Below, one piece after another: positions 16,389 through 25,000 of a stretch of DNA of 64,000 nt. The notes under the pieces were generated by a model. It was not told the origin of the DNA. It saw only the letters and a program-made list of their open reading frames with translations, and made no database searches. Each line of letters opens with the position of its first letter. Within the stretch, counting starts at the first letter, position 1. The translations under genes were made by a program, and so were the position numbers. Source of the stretch: Halomarina salina (lineage in GTDB: Archaea > Halobacteriota > Halobacteria > Halobacteriales > Haloarculaceae); assembly GCF_023074835.1 (NCBI RefSeq), contig NZ_JALLGW010000003.1, positions 62,001 to 126,000 of the forward strand. Direction: 5' to 3'.

Positions 16389-17270
16389 GTGGTCGACGTA
16401 ACTATCATCCTCTCGTTGCTGGCGAGCGGTCTCCTGCTCGCCGGCGTCTACATGCTCACGTCGATGGGAATGGCGCTCGTGTTCGGCGTGATGGAGGTCG
16501 TCAACTTCGCGCACGGCGGCCTCATCATGGCCGGCGGCTACATCACCTACTGGCTGTTCACCGAAGTCGGCGTCGACCCCATACTGAGCCTCGTCGTCGT
16601 CATCCCGGCGATGTTCGCCGTCGGGTACGCCGCCCAGTGGGTGTTCGTCGAACACGTCGTCGGCGAAGAAGACCTCTACAGTCTGTTGCTGACGTTCGGG
16701 CTGTTGCTGGTGCTCGAGTCGACGTTCCGCGTCGTCTTCTCGACGGAGACGGTGACCATCCCCTACCTCTCGCAGGGCGTCGACGTCGCCTCCATCGGGC
16801 TGTCGCTGAAGGAGGTCGCCTCGGGCGGCATCGGGTTCGTCGTCACGGGCGTGCTGTTCGCGTTCCTCTCCCGGAGCTCCCTCGGGCAGGCCATCCGCGC
16901 GACGAGTCAGGCTCCCGACCTCGCGGAGGCCTCGGGCATCAACGCGCCACGTATCCGTGCCATCACGTTCGGCGTCGGCTCGTTGCTGGCCGGCATCGGC
17001 GGGACGGCGTACTTCATCTCCTACGGTATCAGTCCCATCGGTGGTCGCCACCTGCTGCTCATCGCGTTCGTCGTCATCGTCCTCGGCGGCATGGGGAGCA
17101 TCAAGGGTGCGGGCGTCGCCGCCGTCCTCATCGGCGTGTTCCAGACGTTCGCGGAGTACTACGCCGGCTCGCACCGGGCGCTCCTCGTCATGTACCTCGG
17201 TATCGCCGTCGTCCTGCTCGTGCGCCCGCACGGACTGTTCGGTGAACCGGAGGACCGACTCCATGGTTGA
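16389..17270 (+). CDS. livH: ABC transporter permease (LivH-like)
   Basis: 293 residues, almost entirely hydrophobic, with about eight membrane segments. The family N-terminus GVYMLTSMGMALVFGVMEVV and NFAHGGLIMAGGY and the late IAFVVIVLGGMGSIKGA cytoplasmic coupling loop are clear. Start is GTG 16,389, four bases after the binding-protein stop. Forms the channel with LivM, whose start it overlaps by 8 bases. Confidence 0.93.
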   Translation: MVDVTIILSLLASGLLLAGVYMLTSMGMALVFGVMEVVNFAHGGLIMAGGYITYWLFTEVGVDPILSLVVVIPAMFAVGYAAQWVFVEHVVGEEDLYSLLLTFGLLLVLESTFRVVFSTETVTIPYLSQGVDVASIGLSLKEVASGGIGFVVTGVLFAFLSRSSLGQAIRATSQAPDLAEASGINAPRIRAITFGVGSLLAGIGGTAYFISYGISPIGGRHLLLIAFVVIVLGGMGSIKGAGVAAVLIGVFQTFAEYYAGSHRALLVMYLGIAVVLLVRPHGLFGEPEDRLHG

Positions 17271-18210
17271 CCTGCCGCCCATCGACGACCGACGGACCTT
17301 CTACGGTATCATCGTCGTCGCCGCGCTGGTGCTGGCCACCGGTCCCGTCAGTCTCACCCCCTACGGGATGAAGGTCGTCTACTTCCTGTTCATGTACGCG
17401 GCGCTCGCGTACGCCTGGAACTTCCTCTCGGGGTACACGGGGTACGGAACGTTCGGCCCGTTCGCGTTCATCGGACTGGGGGCGTACGCCACGGCCGTCC
17501 AGGTCGTCTACCTCAACCTGGCGTGGCCGCTCGCGCTCGTCGGCACCACCGCCTTCGTGGCGGTGTTCGCGCTCGTCCTCGGGGTCATCCTGCTCCGGAT
17601 ATCGGGCATCTACTTCGCCATCGCGACGCTGCTCGTCGCCGAGGGACTCAGACAGGGCGTGCTCATCGAGACGACGTACCTGAAGGGCTCCATCGGCCTG
17701 AACGTGGCGCCGCTGACGAACACGGAGGCGTACTTCGCGTTCATGGTGCTCGCGTTCGCCTGTCTCGTGCTGACCTACGAGACGGCGACCTCGCGGTTCG
17801 GGCTGCGGATGCTCGCCGTCCGCGAGGACGAACAGGCGCTGTCGACCATCGGGGTCAACCCCCTCCGGTACAAGCTCTCGGCGTTCGTCGTCCACGGCGT
17901 GCTCACCGGGCTCGCGGGGAGCCTCTACGCCCTCTCGCTGGGCTTTCTCTTCCCGAGCACGGTGTTCAGCATCTCGATGACCATCACGCTCATCCTGCTG
18001 GTCGTCCTGGGCGGCATCGGGACGGTCTGGGGGCCGGCGCTCGGCGCGCTCATCCTCATCCCGACCCAGGAGATACTCACGCAGAACGTCTCGGACTACC
18101 ACATGCTCGCGTTCGGCGTGGTGCTCATCGTGCTCATCCTCCTCATGCCCGAGGGACTGGTGAACGAACTCCAGGAGCGCGGGTACCTTCCCCGGTCGCG
18201 GGGGGTCTGA
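17263..18210 (+). CDS. livM: ABC transporter permease (LivM-like)
   Basis: 315 residues from ATG 17,263, overlapping LivH by 8 bases. Multiple membrane segments, the LivM hallmark YTGYGTFGPFAFIGLGAYAT after the second helix, and the coupling loop LVVLGGIGTVWGPALGA are visible. Completes the importer encoded from 13,615. It ends 39 bases before the CoA-transferase gene, which has its own TATA box. Confidence 0.93.
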   Translation: MVDLPPIDDRRTFYGIIVVAALVLATGPVSLTPYGMKVVYFLFMYAALAYAWNFLSGYTGYGTFGPFAFIGLGAYATAVQVVYLNLAWPLALVGTTAFVAVFALVLGVILLRISGIYFAIATLLVAEGLRQGVLIETTYLKGSIGLNVAPLTNTEAYFAFMVLAFACLVLTYETATSRFGLRMLAVREDEQALSTIGVNPLRYKLSAFVVHGVLTGLAGSLYALSLGFLFPSTVFSISMTITLILLVVLGGIGTVWGPALGALILIPTQEILTQNVSDYHMLAFGVVLIVLILLMPEGLVNELQERGYLPRSRGV

Positions 18211-18218
18211 GGCAGGAA

Positions 18219-18226
18219 GTTTTATT
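18219..18226 (+). promoter_or_regulatory. TATA-like promoter of the 18,250 CoA-transferase
   Basis: GTTTTATT followed by CCGG lies about 27 bases before the ATG at 18,250, giving a leaderless message. The core TTTTATTCCGG is shared with the promoter at 711. Confidence 0.5.
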
Positions 18227-18249
18227 CCGGCACGCTCGGATTATGTCCT

Positions 18250-19428
18250 ATGCAACCACTCGACGATGTCGTCGTCGTAGATGCATCACAGGCGCTCGTC
18301 GGCCCGTTCGCGACCCAGACGTTCGGCGATATGGGTGCGGAGGTCATCAAGATCGAACGTCCGGGGACGGGCGACCTGACGCGCGACTTCGCGCCCGCCT
18401 ACGGCGACCTGTCGGCGTACTTCGTGAGCCTCAACCGGAACAAGCAGTCCATCACGCTCGACCTCGCGTCCGAGGAGGGCCGCGACGTCCTGCACGACCT
18501 GGTCGCGGAGGCGGACGTGTTCGTCCAGAACTTCGGGCCGGGCGTCGCCGAGCGACTCGACGCCGACTACGACACGCTCGCCGACCTGAACGAGGACCTG
18601 ATTTACACCGACGTCTCGGGCTACGGCGACGACAGTCCGCACGGCGACCGGAAGTCCTTCGACATCGTCCTCCAGGGCGAGTCGGGCATCATGTCCGTCA
18701 CGGGCAGCGAGGACCAGCCCGCCCGCGTGGGCATCTCCATCAGCGACGTCTCGGCGGCGATGACCGCGACGTACGCGACGCTCACGGCGCTCTACCACCG
18801 CGAGCGGACCGGCGAGGGACAGTACATCGACATCGCCCTGCTCGACACGAGCTTCCAGTGGCTCCTCTACCACGTCACGAACTTCTTCGCGACCGGCGAG
18901 ACGCCGCAGCGAATGGGGACGCGCCACCCGAACCTGACGCCGTACCAGGCGCTCGAGACGGCGGACGACTGGGTCGTCGTCGGCGTCATCACCGAGGCGC
19001 ACTGGCCGTCGTTCTGCGAGGCCCTCGACCACGAAGAGTGGCTGGAACTCGACCGCTTCGAGACGTTCACCGACCGGGTGGAGAACCGCGAGGAGTTCGA
19101 CGCGCTCCTCGACGACATCTTCGCCGAGAAGACGACCGCGGAGTGGGTCGAGCGCCTCCGTCAGCACGACGTCCCCTGCACGCCCCTCAACTCGGTCGCG
19201 GACATCGCCGAGTCCGAGCACGTCGAGGCCCGAGAGATGGTCGCCGAGATGGACCACCCCGACCTGGGGACGTTCCGGGCACCCGGCAACCCGGTGAACT
19301 TCTCGACGCTGGAGACGGACACCTCGCAGGCACCACCGACGCTCGGCCAGCACACCGAGACCGTCCTCGGTGCGCTCGGGTACGACGACGACGACATCGC
19401 CGACCTCGCCGACCGGAACGTCATTTGA
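18250..19428 (+). CDS. Family III (CaiB/BaiF) CoA-transferase
   Basis: 392 residues. Landmarks match the copy at 12,292 but the two are only moderately similar: GAEVIKIE (29-36), LNRNKQSITLDL (61-72), VFVQNFGPGVAERL, and Asp166 in ISISDVSAA at the catalytic aspartate position. It transfers CoA to an acid without ATP. Placed directly after the importer and 80 bases before an acyl-CoA dehydrogenase, it probably activates the imported acid, which the dehydrogenase then oxidises. Confidence 0.93.
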   Translation: MQPLDDVVVVDASQALVGPFATQTFGDMGAEVIKIERPGTGDLTRDFAPAYGDLSAYFVSLNRNKQSITLDLASEEGRDVLHDLVAEADVFVQNFGPGVAERLDADYDTLADLNEDLIYTDVSGYGDDSPHGDRKSFDIVLQGESGIMSVTGSEDQPARVGISISDVSAAMTATYATLTALYHRERTGEGQYIDIALLDTSFQWLLYHVTNFFATGETPQRMGTRHPNLTPYQALETADDWVVVGVITEAHWPSFCEALDHEEWLELDRFETFTDRVENREEFDALLDDIFAEKTTAEWVERLRQHDVPCTPLNSVADIAESEHVEAREMVAEMDHPDLGTFRAPGNPVNFSTLETDTSQAPPTLGQHTETVLGALGYDDDDIADLADRNVI

Positions 19429-19497
19429 GCCGGCCACGTTCCGGGTCGAGCCCTGCTCCTGTGGCTCCTTCCCCCGTCACTTATGCGCTCGCTGGGT

Positions 19498-19511
19498 GTA
19501 CGTGTGGTATG
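19498..19511 (+). promoter_or_regulatory. Start-site sequence shared with the 23,302 gene
   Basis: GTACGTGTGGTATG spans the ATG at 19,509 and is repeated exactly at 23,291-23,304 across the ATG of the acyl-CoA synthetase. A TATA-like ACTTATG lies about 28 bases before the ATG here. Shared control is possible. Confidence 0.4.
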
Positions 19512-20660
19512 CTCGCACTGAACGAGGAGCAGCGGATGCTGGTCGAGACGCTCTCGGACCTCGCGGAGAACGAGTTCGCGGAGCGCGCCTTCGAGTGGGG
19601 CGACGAGACGCCGTGGGAGAACATCGAGACGCTCGCCGAGCGGGGCTTCCTCGGCGTCAACATCGGCACGGAGTACGGCGGCGGGGGCATGACCGAACTG
19701 GCGGCCATCCTCACCATCGAGGCTGTCGGGCGCGTCTGTCCGGACACGGCGCAGTACATCTACGAGCAGCAGATGGTCGCGCCGCGAGCCATCGAGATGT
19801 TCGGGAGCGAGGACCTCAAAGAGCGCTACCTGCCGGGCGTCACCAGCGGCGAGACGTGTGTCGCGGTCGGCATCAGCGAACCCGAGGCCGGCAGCGACGT
19901 CGCCGCGATGAACACCACCGCCGAACCCGCCAGCGCGGACGCGGACGGCGACGCACTGGTCGTCGACGGCGAGAAGACGTGGGTGTCGAGCGTCCGGGAC
20001 GCCGACGCGGTACTCCTCTGGGTGAAGTTCCCGGAGGGACTCGGGACGCTCGTGGTCGACTTCGACAGCGACGGCGTCGAGGTCGGCGAACACTTCACCA
20101 ACATGGCCGGTCACACCCAGTCGCAGTTCTTCCTGAACGACGTGCACGTCCCCGAGGCGAACGTGCTCGCTCGCGGCGAGGACGCGTTCGTGAAGCAACT
20201 CCAGGCGCTGAACTGGGAGCGCCTGGGGTCGAGTGCGCTCGCCAACGCCCTCGCCCGGAACGGGCTGGAACGGGCGCTCGACTACGCCGGCGACCGGAAC
20301 CAGTTCGGCCAGCCCATCGCCGACTTCCAGGGCATCGAGTGGAAGTTCGCGGACATGACCAAGCGACTGCAGGCCTCGCGTGCGCTCACCTTCTCCGCCG
20401 CGCAGTCGGCCGTCGACGCCGGACGCATCCCCGCTCGGATGGAGACGTCGGTCGCGAAGCTCTACGCGTCGGAGACGGTCGAGCGTGTCGTCAGCGAGGC
20501 GCTGCAGGTGTTCGGCGCGAACGGCTACCAGCGGGGCCACCCGCTGGAGTACCTCTACCGCATGGCGCGGGGTCGTCGTATCGCGGCCGGCACCGACGAG
20601 ATACAGAAGAACCAGATCGCGCGCGTCCTGAAGCGCGACGGGTTCCCGTCCATCACGTGA
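19509..20660 (+). CDS. Acyl-CoA dehydrogenase
   Basis: 383 residues from ATG 19,509. The family segments GISEPEAGSDVAAMNTTA (FAD/substrate) and QVFGANGYQRGHPLEYLYR (C-terminal domain) are clear. The common YEG glutamate is replaced (AAGTDEIQKNQ), so the base is probably elsewhere, for example the Glu in LNWERLG. The protein is a close paralog of the dehydrogenase at 25,676: both begin with LxxEQRM, share ETPWENxE and end with GTDEIQKNQIA. It follows the CoA-transferase and precedes the IclR regulator, forming a likely substrate-inducible unit. Confidence 0.94.
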   Translation: MLALNEEQRMLVETLSDLAENEFAERAFEWGDETPWENIETLAERGFLGVNIGTEYGGGGMTELAAILTIEAVGRVCPDTAQYIYEQQMVAPRAIEMFGSEDLKERYLPGVTSGETCVAVGISEPEAGSDVAAMNTTAEPASADADGDALVVDGEKTWVSSVRDADAVLLWVKFPEGLGTLVVDFDSDGVEVGEHFTNMAGHTQSQFFLNDVHVPEANVLARGEDAFVKQLQALNWERLGSSALANALARNGLERALDYAGDRNQFGQPIADFQGIEWKFADMTKRLQASRALTFSAAQSAVDAGRIPARMETSVAKLYASETVERVVSEALQVFGANGYQRGHPLEYLYRMARGRRIAAGTDEIQKNQIARVLKRDGFPSIT

Positions 20661-20686
20661 AGATTTCTCGTGAAGAAACGTTAAGT
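20653..20686. promoter_or_regulatory. Operator-like repeats and TATA box before the first IclR gene
   Basis: A TCACGTGA palindrome (20,653-20,660) overlaps the stop codon of the dehydrogenase. Next is the inverted repeat TTTCT-CGTGA-AGAAA (20,664-20,678), directly followed by a TATA-like CGTTAAG (20,679-20,685), about 28 bases before ATG 20,710. The arrangement fits autoregulation by the IclR protein. Binding is inferred. Confidence 0.45.
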
Positions 20687-20709
20687 GCGACTGGAGGAGA
20701 GTGTGTGCC

Positions 20710-21501
20710 ATGGCATCGTCACGCGAAGGGGGCGACACGGGAGCGGGGGAACGGGTGACCGTCCAGTCGGTGACGACGACGCTCGACGTCATCGACGCAC
20801 TCCAGCGCCACCAGGGCGCGGGTGTCACGACGCTCGCCGCCGACCTCGACTGCTCGAAGAGCACCGTCCACAAACACCTCGCGACGCTCCGGGAGCGGGA
20901 TTTCGTCGTGAAGAACGACGACAGCTACCGCCTCGGCCTGCGGTTCCTCGACGTCGGCGGCGACGTGCGGAAGCAGTTTCCGGGTGCCGACCGGATCAAG
21001 CGGAAAGTTCGGCACCTGAGCGAACAGACGGAGGAGCTGGTGCAGTTCATCGCCGAGGAGCGCGGTCGCTCGGTCGTCCTCTACCGGGAGGTCGGCCCGC
21101 ACGGCGTCAACACCCGGACTCGCGTCGGGAAACGCCTCTACCTCCACCAGATCGCGGCCGGGAAGGCCATCCTCGCGAACCTCCCCGACTGGCGAGTGGA
21201 CGAGATCGTCGCCAGACACGGCCTGCCGCGGGCGACCGAGTCGACCATCACCGACCGGGACGCGCTCGACGAGGAACTCGCGACCATCCGCGAGCGGGGG
21301 GTCTCGTACTCGCTGGGCGAGAGCACGCGCGGCCTCAACGCCGTCGCCGTCCCGATGCTCGACCCCGACGAGCGGGTCCTGGGAGCCTGCGTCGTCTCCG
21401 GACCGAGCCACCGACTCCGGGGCGACCTGCTCGAAGAGGAGTTGCCGAACGTGCTCCTCAGCACCGTCAACGAACTCGAACTGAACCTCGCGTACGAGTA
21501 G
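20710..21501 (+). CDS. IclR family transcriptional regulator
   Basis: 263 residues from ATG 20,710; a GTG at 20,701 is an alternative, but the TATA spacing favours the ATG. The winged helix-turn-helix (about residues 20-85) contains GVTTLAADLDCSKSTVHKHL. The IclR effector domain follows with GKRLYLHQIAAGKAILA and the closing VSGPSHRLRGD. Such proteins bind small organic acids and repress or activate catabolic genes. It lies at the end of the importer/CoA-transferase/dehydrogenase run and is convergent with the citryl-CoA lyase-like gene. A second family member is at 41,649. Confidence 0.93.
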   Translation: MASSREGGDTGAGERVTVQSVTTTLDVIDALQRHQGAGVTTLAADLDCSKSTVHKHLATLRERDFVVKNDDSYRLGLRFLDVGGDVRKQFPGADRIKRKVRHLSEQTEELVQFIAEERGRSVVLYREVGPHGVNTRTRVGKRLYLHQIAAGKAILANLPDWRVDEIVARHGLPRATESTITDRDALDEELATIRERGVSYSLGESTRGLNAVAVPMLDPDERVLGACVVSGPSHRLRGDLLEEELPNVLLSTVNELELNLAYE

Positions 21502-21597
21502 CCGTTCGCGACGGCGAAACGGCTCCGCTCACTCGCGCGACTGCTCTGACCCCTGCGGCCGAGTCTCAGCCGCCGTTCGGTCGTCTATCGACTGCGC

Positions 21598-22353
21598 TCA
21601 GTCCTCGACGTAGGTCATCCGCTCGTCGACCGTCTGCCAGACGTCCATACCGACGGGCGACTCACGCTCCTCGATGACCTCCGCGACGAGGCCGGCGGCG
21701 CGACTGACGATGGCGAACCCCCGTGCGGCCTCCGGGGCCAGGCCGAGGTCGGACGCGAGTGCGCCGATGGCGCCGGTGACGTTGATGGGGAGGTCACGGC
21801 CCGCCTCGTCCTCGAACGCCCCCTGGAGGTCGCGGAGGATGGCGACGTGGTCGCCGGTGACGTCGGCGTCGTCTGCGAGGTCGAAGAGGCGCTGGGCGCG
21901 CGGGTCGACGGGGTCGAACTCGGGGTGGCCGATGCCAGAGAACCGCTTCTCGCTCTCGCGGTAGGCGGCGACGAGTTCCGCCGTCGCGGCCTCGCGGTCG
22001 TCGGCCGCAGCGACGGCCTGGAGGTCGGTCGCACACTGCTCCATCGCTCCCGCGAACCGGGACCCGACGCCGAGCAGACCGCTCGCCACCGCTCCCTGCG
22101 TCGACGACGGTTCCGAGAGCAGGGTGAGGCGCGTGGCGATGGCGTGCGGGGTCGTGCCGTGGACCATCAGCGAGGAGAGCATCGCGTTGATCAGTCGCCG
22201 TTCGGCGACCGTGGGCGTCTCGCCGCTCAGGAGGTGGACGAACGCGGACCCGAAGTCCATCTCTCCCATTATCTCGGTCGTGAGGTCCTTCCCGCGAACG
22301 GTCACCGATTCCTCGTCGTGCGTCGAGAGTCGCGTCTCGTAGCTGTCGGGCAT
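21598..22353 (-). CDS. Citryl-CoA lyase-like protein (citrate synthase fold, short form)
   Basis: 251 residues from ATG 22,353 (MPDSYETRLSTH). It corresponds to the C-terminal lyase module of the citrate synthase/ATP-citrate lyase superfamily and lacks the large N-terminal part of citrate synthase. Visible segments are MGEMDFGSAFVHLLSGETPT near the N-terminus, VHGTTPHAIATRL, GIGHPEFDPVDPRAQRLF with the active-site histidine, and PINVTGAIGALASDLGL. Known relatives cleave citryl-CoA to acetyl-CoA and oxaloacetate or act on related branched acyl-CoA. Here it stands alone on the minus strand among acyl-CoA genes, so it may split a tricarboxylic or branched intermediate. Confidence 0.82.
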   Translation of the reverse strand: MPDSYETRLSTHDEESVTVRGKDLTTEIMGEMDFGSAFVHLLSGETPTVAERRLINAMLSSLMVHGTTPHAIATRLTLLSEPSSTQGAVASGLLGVGSRFAGAMEQCATDLQAVAAADDREAATAELVAAYRESEKRFSGIGHPEFDPVDPRAQRLFDLADDADVTGDHVAILRDLQGAFEDEAGRDLPINVTGAIGALASDLGLAPEAARGFAIVSRAAGLVAEVIEERESPVGMDVWQTVDERMTYVED

Positions 22354-22471
22354 CGTACCGGGAACTGCCGCGGTATGTCGTATAAATCTAGCGGGCGTCG
22401 GACTGCCGGAGGCTACCATCACGCCGCGCTACTGGGGCAATCTTGAGGAGGGTGCCCGACGTCGACCGCGT

Positions 22472-23246
22472 ATGTTCGACCCGGAGTCCGACACGGTTCA
22501 GTACGAACGCGACGGCCACGTCGCCGTCGTCACGCTCGACCGCCCGGCGACACTCAACGCGCTCACGGTGGAGATGCGAGAGACCGTCGCCGACTGTCTC
22601 CTCGACGCCGACGCCGACGACTCCGTCCGCGCCGTCGTCGTCACGGGCGCTGGCGAGGCGTTCTGTTCGGGGATGGACCTCGAGGAGTTCTCCCGTGAGG
22701 AGACCGCGCGGATGCTGGACGTCGACTCCGACTTCCGGGACTTCACGCTCCGGGGGGACCCCATCTACACGCCCGTCGTCGCGGCGGTCAACGGCCACTG
22801 TATCGCTGCCGGGATGGAGTTCCTGCAGGCGACGGACCTGCGTATCGCGGCCGAAGAGGCCAAGTTCGGCCTCCAGGAACCGCGGTGGGGGTTCGGCGAC
22901 CGGGTCGACGGTCCGCCTGCCCCGTGACCTCGCGTACTGTCACGCGATGGAGTTCCTGCTGACGGGTGACCTCTTCTCGGCCGACCACGCGTACCGGGTC
23001 GGCCTCGTGAACGACGTCGTGCCAGCCGACGAGGTGGTCGAACGCGCGATGGCGGTCGCCCGCCGAATCGCCTCGAACAGTCCGGACGCGATACGCGCTA
23101 TCAAGGAGATCGTCCGGCGCGGCGGCCGCGTCCCGCGCGAAGAGGCGTTCGCCATCGAGTCGGCGGTCGGGGTGTCCGCCCTCGAGAGCGACGACGTCGA
23201 CGAGGGACGAGCGGCCTACGAAGCGGGGCGGACCCCGGAGTACTGA
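22472..23246 (+). pseudogene. Enoyl-CoA hydratase/isomerase gene with a frameshift
   Basis: The first frame (22,472-22,927) gives a crotonase N-terminus with FCSGMDLEEF and CIAAGMEFLQATDL, then ends in an unrelated tail after QEPRWGFGD. The second frame resumes the family sequence with STVRLPRDLAYCHAMEFLL and runs to EAGRTPEY at 23,246. The break falls between about 22,889 and 22,904 in the GC-rich loop that normally reads GLFPGGGSTVRL. A single-base insertion or a short deletion would explain it. It is either a recent pseudogene or a sequencing error; if repaired, the product would be about 257 residues. It precedes the acyl-CoA synthetase by 55 bases. Confidence 0.85.
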
Positions 23247-23301
23247 TTCGGCCGGCCGCGGTGATGACAAGCTATTTCCGGCGCTTCCCGGTACGTGTGG
23301 T

Positions 23302-24927
23302 ATGAGTTGGCGCGGAGCGACACTGAACCAGCTGCTGGACACCGCCGCGGACGAGCACGCCGACACCGAGGCGCTCGTCACGGCGGACGAACGGCTCACG
23401 TACGCCGAACTGCACGACAGGGTCCGCGAGTTCGCGCGTGGACTCCTCTCGCTAGGGGTCCGGACCGGCGACAGGGTCGGCGTGCTCCTCAGCAACCGGG
23501 TCGAGTGGTTCGTCGCCACCTACGCCACCGAGCGCGTGGGGGCGACGATGGTCGGCCTCAACACCTGGTACAAACCTGACGAACTCCGCTACGCCCTCCG
23601 ACAGGCCGACGTCTCGACGCTGGTGACGCTCGACTCGTTCCTCGACAACGACTACCTCGAGATGCTGACGAGCGTCGACCCCGCCATCGTCGAGGGCGAC
23701 GGGACGAACGTGAACTCCACGGTGCTCCCCGTGCTCCAGACCGTCGTCGTGGTGGGGGACGCACCGTCGTGGACCGTGCACTGGGACGAGGTCGTCGACC
23801 GCGCGGACGGCGTGACGGGCGACCGGTTGGCCGCGACCGCAGAGGCGGTCGAACCGGACGACGAGGCGTACGTCCTCTTCTCCTCCGGGACCACGGGACG
23901 CCCGAAACCCATCGTGCTCGAACACGACGGACTGGTGACGAACCCGCGCAGCATCGGCGCTCGACTCGGCGTCGACGCTGGCGACCGGTTCTGGCTCGGG
24001 CTGCCGCTGTTCTTCAGCTTCGCGGCCTGCAACGAGTCGATAACGGCGTTCGCCCACGGGGCGACGCTCGTCGTGCAGGAACGGTTCGACGCCCGGGAGG
24101 CGGTCGACCTCGTCCGGGAGGAGGAGTGCACCGTGCTGTACGGAATGGGGAACATGTTCAAATCGATGGAGCGCCTCGACACCGACCTCCGGGCGGCGTT
24201 CGACTCGGTCCGGGTCGCCCTCGCCGTCGCCCCACGGCCCGTCCGACGGCGACTCGAAGAGGAACACGGCGTCGACCGTGCGCTGAACTGCTACGGGTTG
24301 ACCGAGGTGTCGGCCATCTGTGCAATCACGCACCACGACAGCGACGAGCGCTCGCGACGGGAGACGGTCGGTCATCCCCTGGCGAACGTCGACGTTCGCG
24401 TCAAGGACCCGGAGACGGACGTCGAGGTCGCGCCGGGCGAGCGGGGGGAGATTCGCATCCGGAGTCGAACGATGTTCCGGGAGTACCTGAAGCGCCCGGA
24501 GAAGACCCGGGAAGCGTTCGACGAGGCGGGGTACTTCCGCACGGGCGACCTGGGGTGGCTGGAGGCCGACGGCCGCCTCGTCTTCGAGGGCCGCATCACG
24601 GACATGATCAAGACCGGAGGCATCAACGTCTCCCCGGAGGAGGTCCGGCGCGTCGTCGGCGAACACCCCGGCGTCGAGGAAGCGGTCGTCGTCGGCCTCC
24701 CCGACGACCGGCGGGACGAGGTCGTCGCTGCAGCGGTCCGACCGGCCGATGGGCACGACCTGACGGGCGACGACGTGATCGAGTTCTGCGCGGAGCGCAT
24801 CTCGGCGTACAAGGTCCCCGACGTCGTCGTGGTCAGAGACGAGGCCTTCCCGCGGACGGACACAGGGAAGGTCAGGACGTTCGAGGTCCGCGAGGAACTG
24901 GCCGCCGAGACCGGACGCGACGCCTGA
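23302..24927 (+). CDS. AMP-forming acyl-CoA synthetase
   Basis: 541 residues of the adenylate-forming enzyme family. The P-loop FSSGTTGRPKP lies near residue 194, YGLTE near 331, the hinge TGDLGWLEADGRLVFEGR near 415, and the C-terminal lysine motif TDTGKVRTFE near 523. It activates a carboxylic acid with ATP and CoA via an acyl-AMP. In place of the usual substrate region there is an aromatic segment LPLFFSFAACNES, so the acid is not predictable. The start shares a 14-base leader with the dehydrogenase at 19,509. It is followed by the flavin-reductase-like gene (74 bases) and a second acyl-CoA dehydrogenase. Confidence 0.93.
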   Translation: MSWRGATLNQLLDTAADEHADTEALVTADERLTYAELHDRVREFARGLLSLGVRTGDRVGVLLSNRVEWFVATYATERVGATMVGLNTWYKPDELRYALRQADVSTLVTLDSFLDNDYLEMLTSVDPAIVEGDGTNVNSTVLPVLQTVVVVGDAPSWTVHWDEVVDRADGVTGDRLAATAEAVEPDDEAYVLFSSGTTGRPKPIVLEHDGLVTNPRSIGARLGVDAGDRFWLGLPLFFSFAACNESITAFAHGATLVVQERFDAREAVDLVREEECTVLYGMGNMFKSMERLDTDLRAAFDSVRVALAVAPRPVRRRLEEEHGVDRALNCYGLTEVSAICAITHHDSDERSRRETVGHPLANVDVRVKDPETDVEVAPGERGEIRIRSRTMFREYLKRPEKTREAFDEAGYFRTGDLGWLEADGRLVFEGRITDMIKTGGINVSPEEVRRVVGEHPGVEEAVVVGLPDDRRDEVVAAAVRPADGHDLTGDDVIEFCAERISAYKVPDVVVVRDEAFPRTDTGKVRTFEVREELAAETGRDA

Positions 24928-25000
24928 CCGGACGCCAGACGAGCGGACCCACGCGGCGACCGACCGACGCGACTATGCGACGGTGTCCCAAACGACGGGT

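Noticed and set aside
17523-19508. Long open extension upstream of the 19,509 dehydrogenase start
   Set aside because: It runs through LivM and the CoA-transferase in another frame and reads as Arg-rich sequence; the family N-terminus begins at 19,509.
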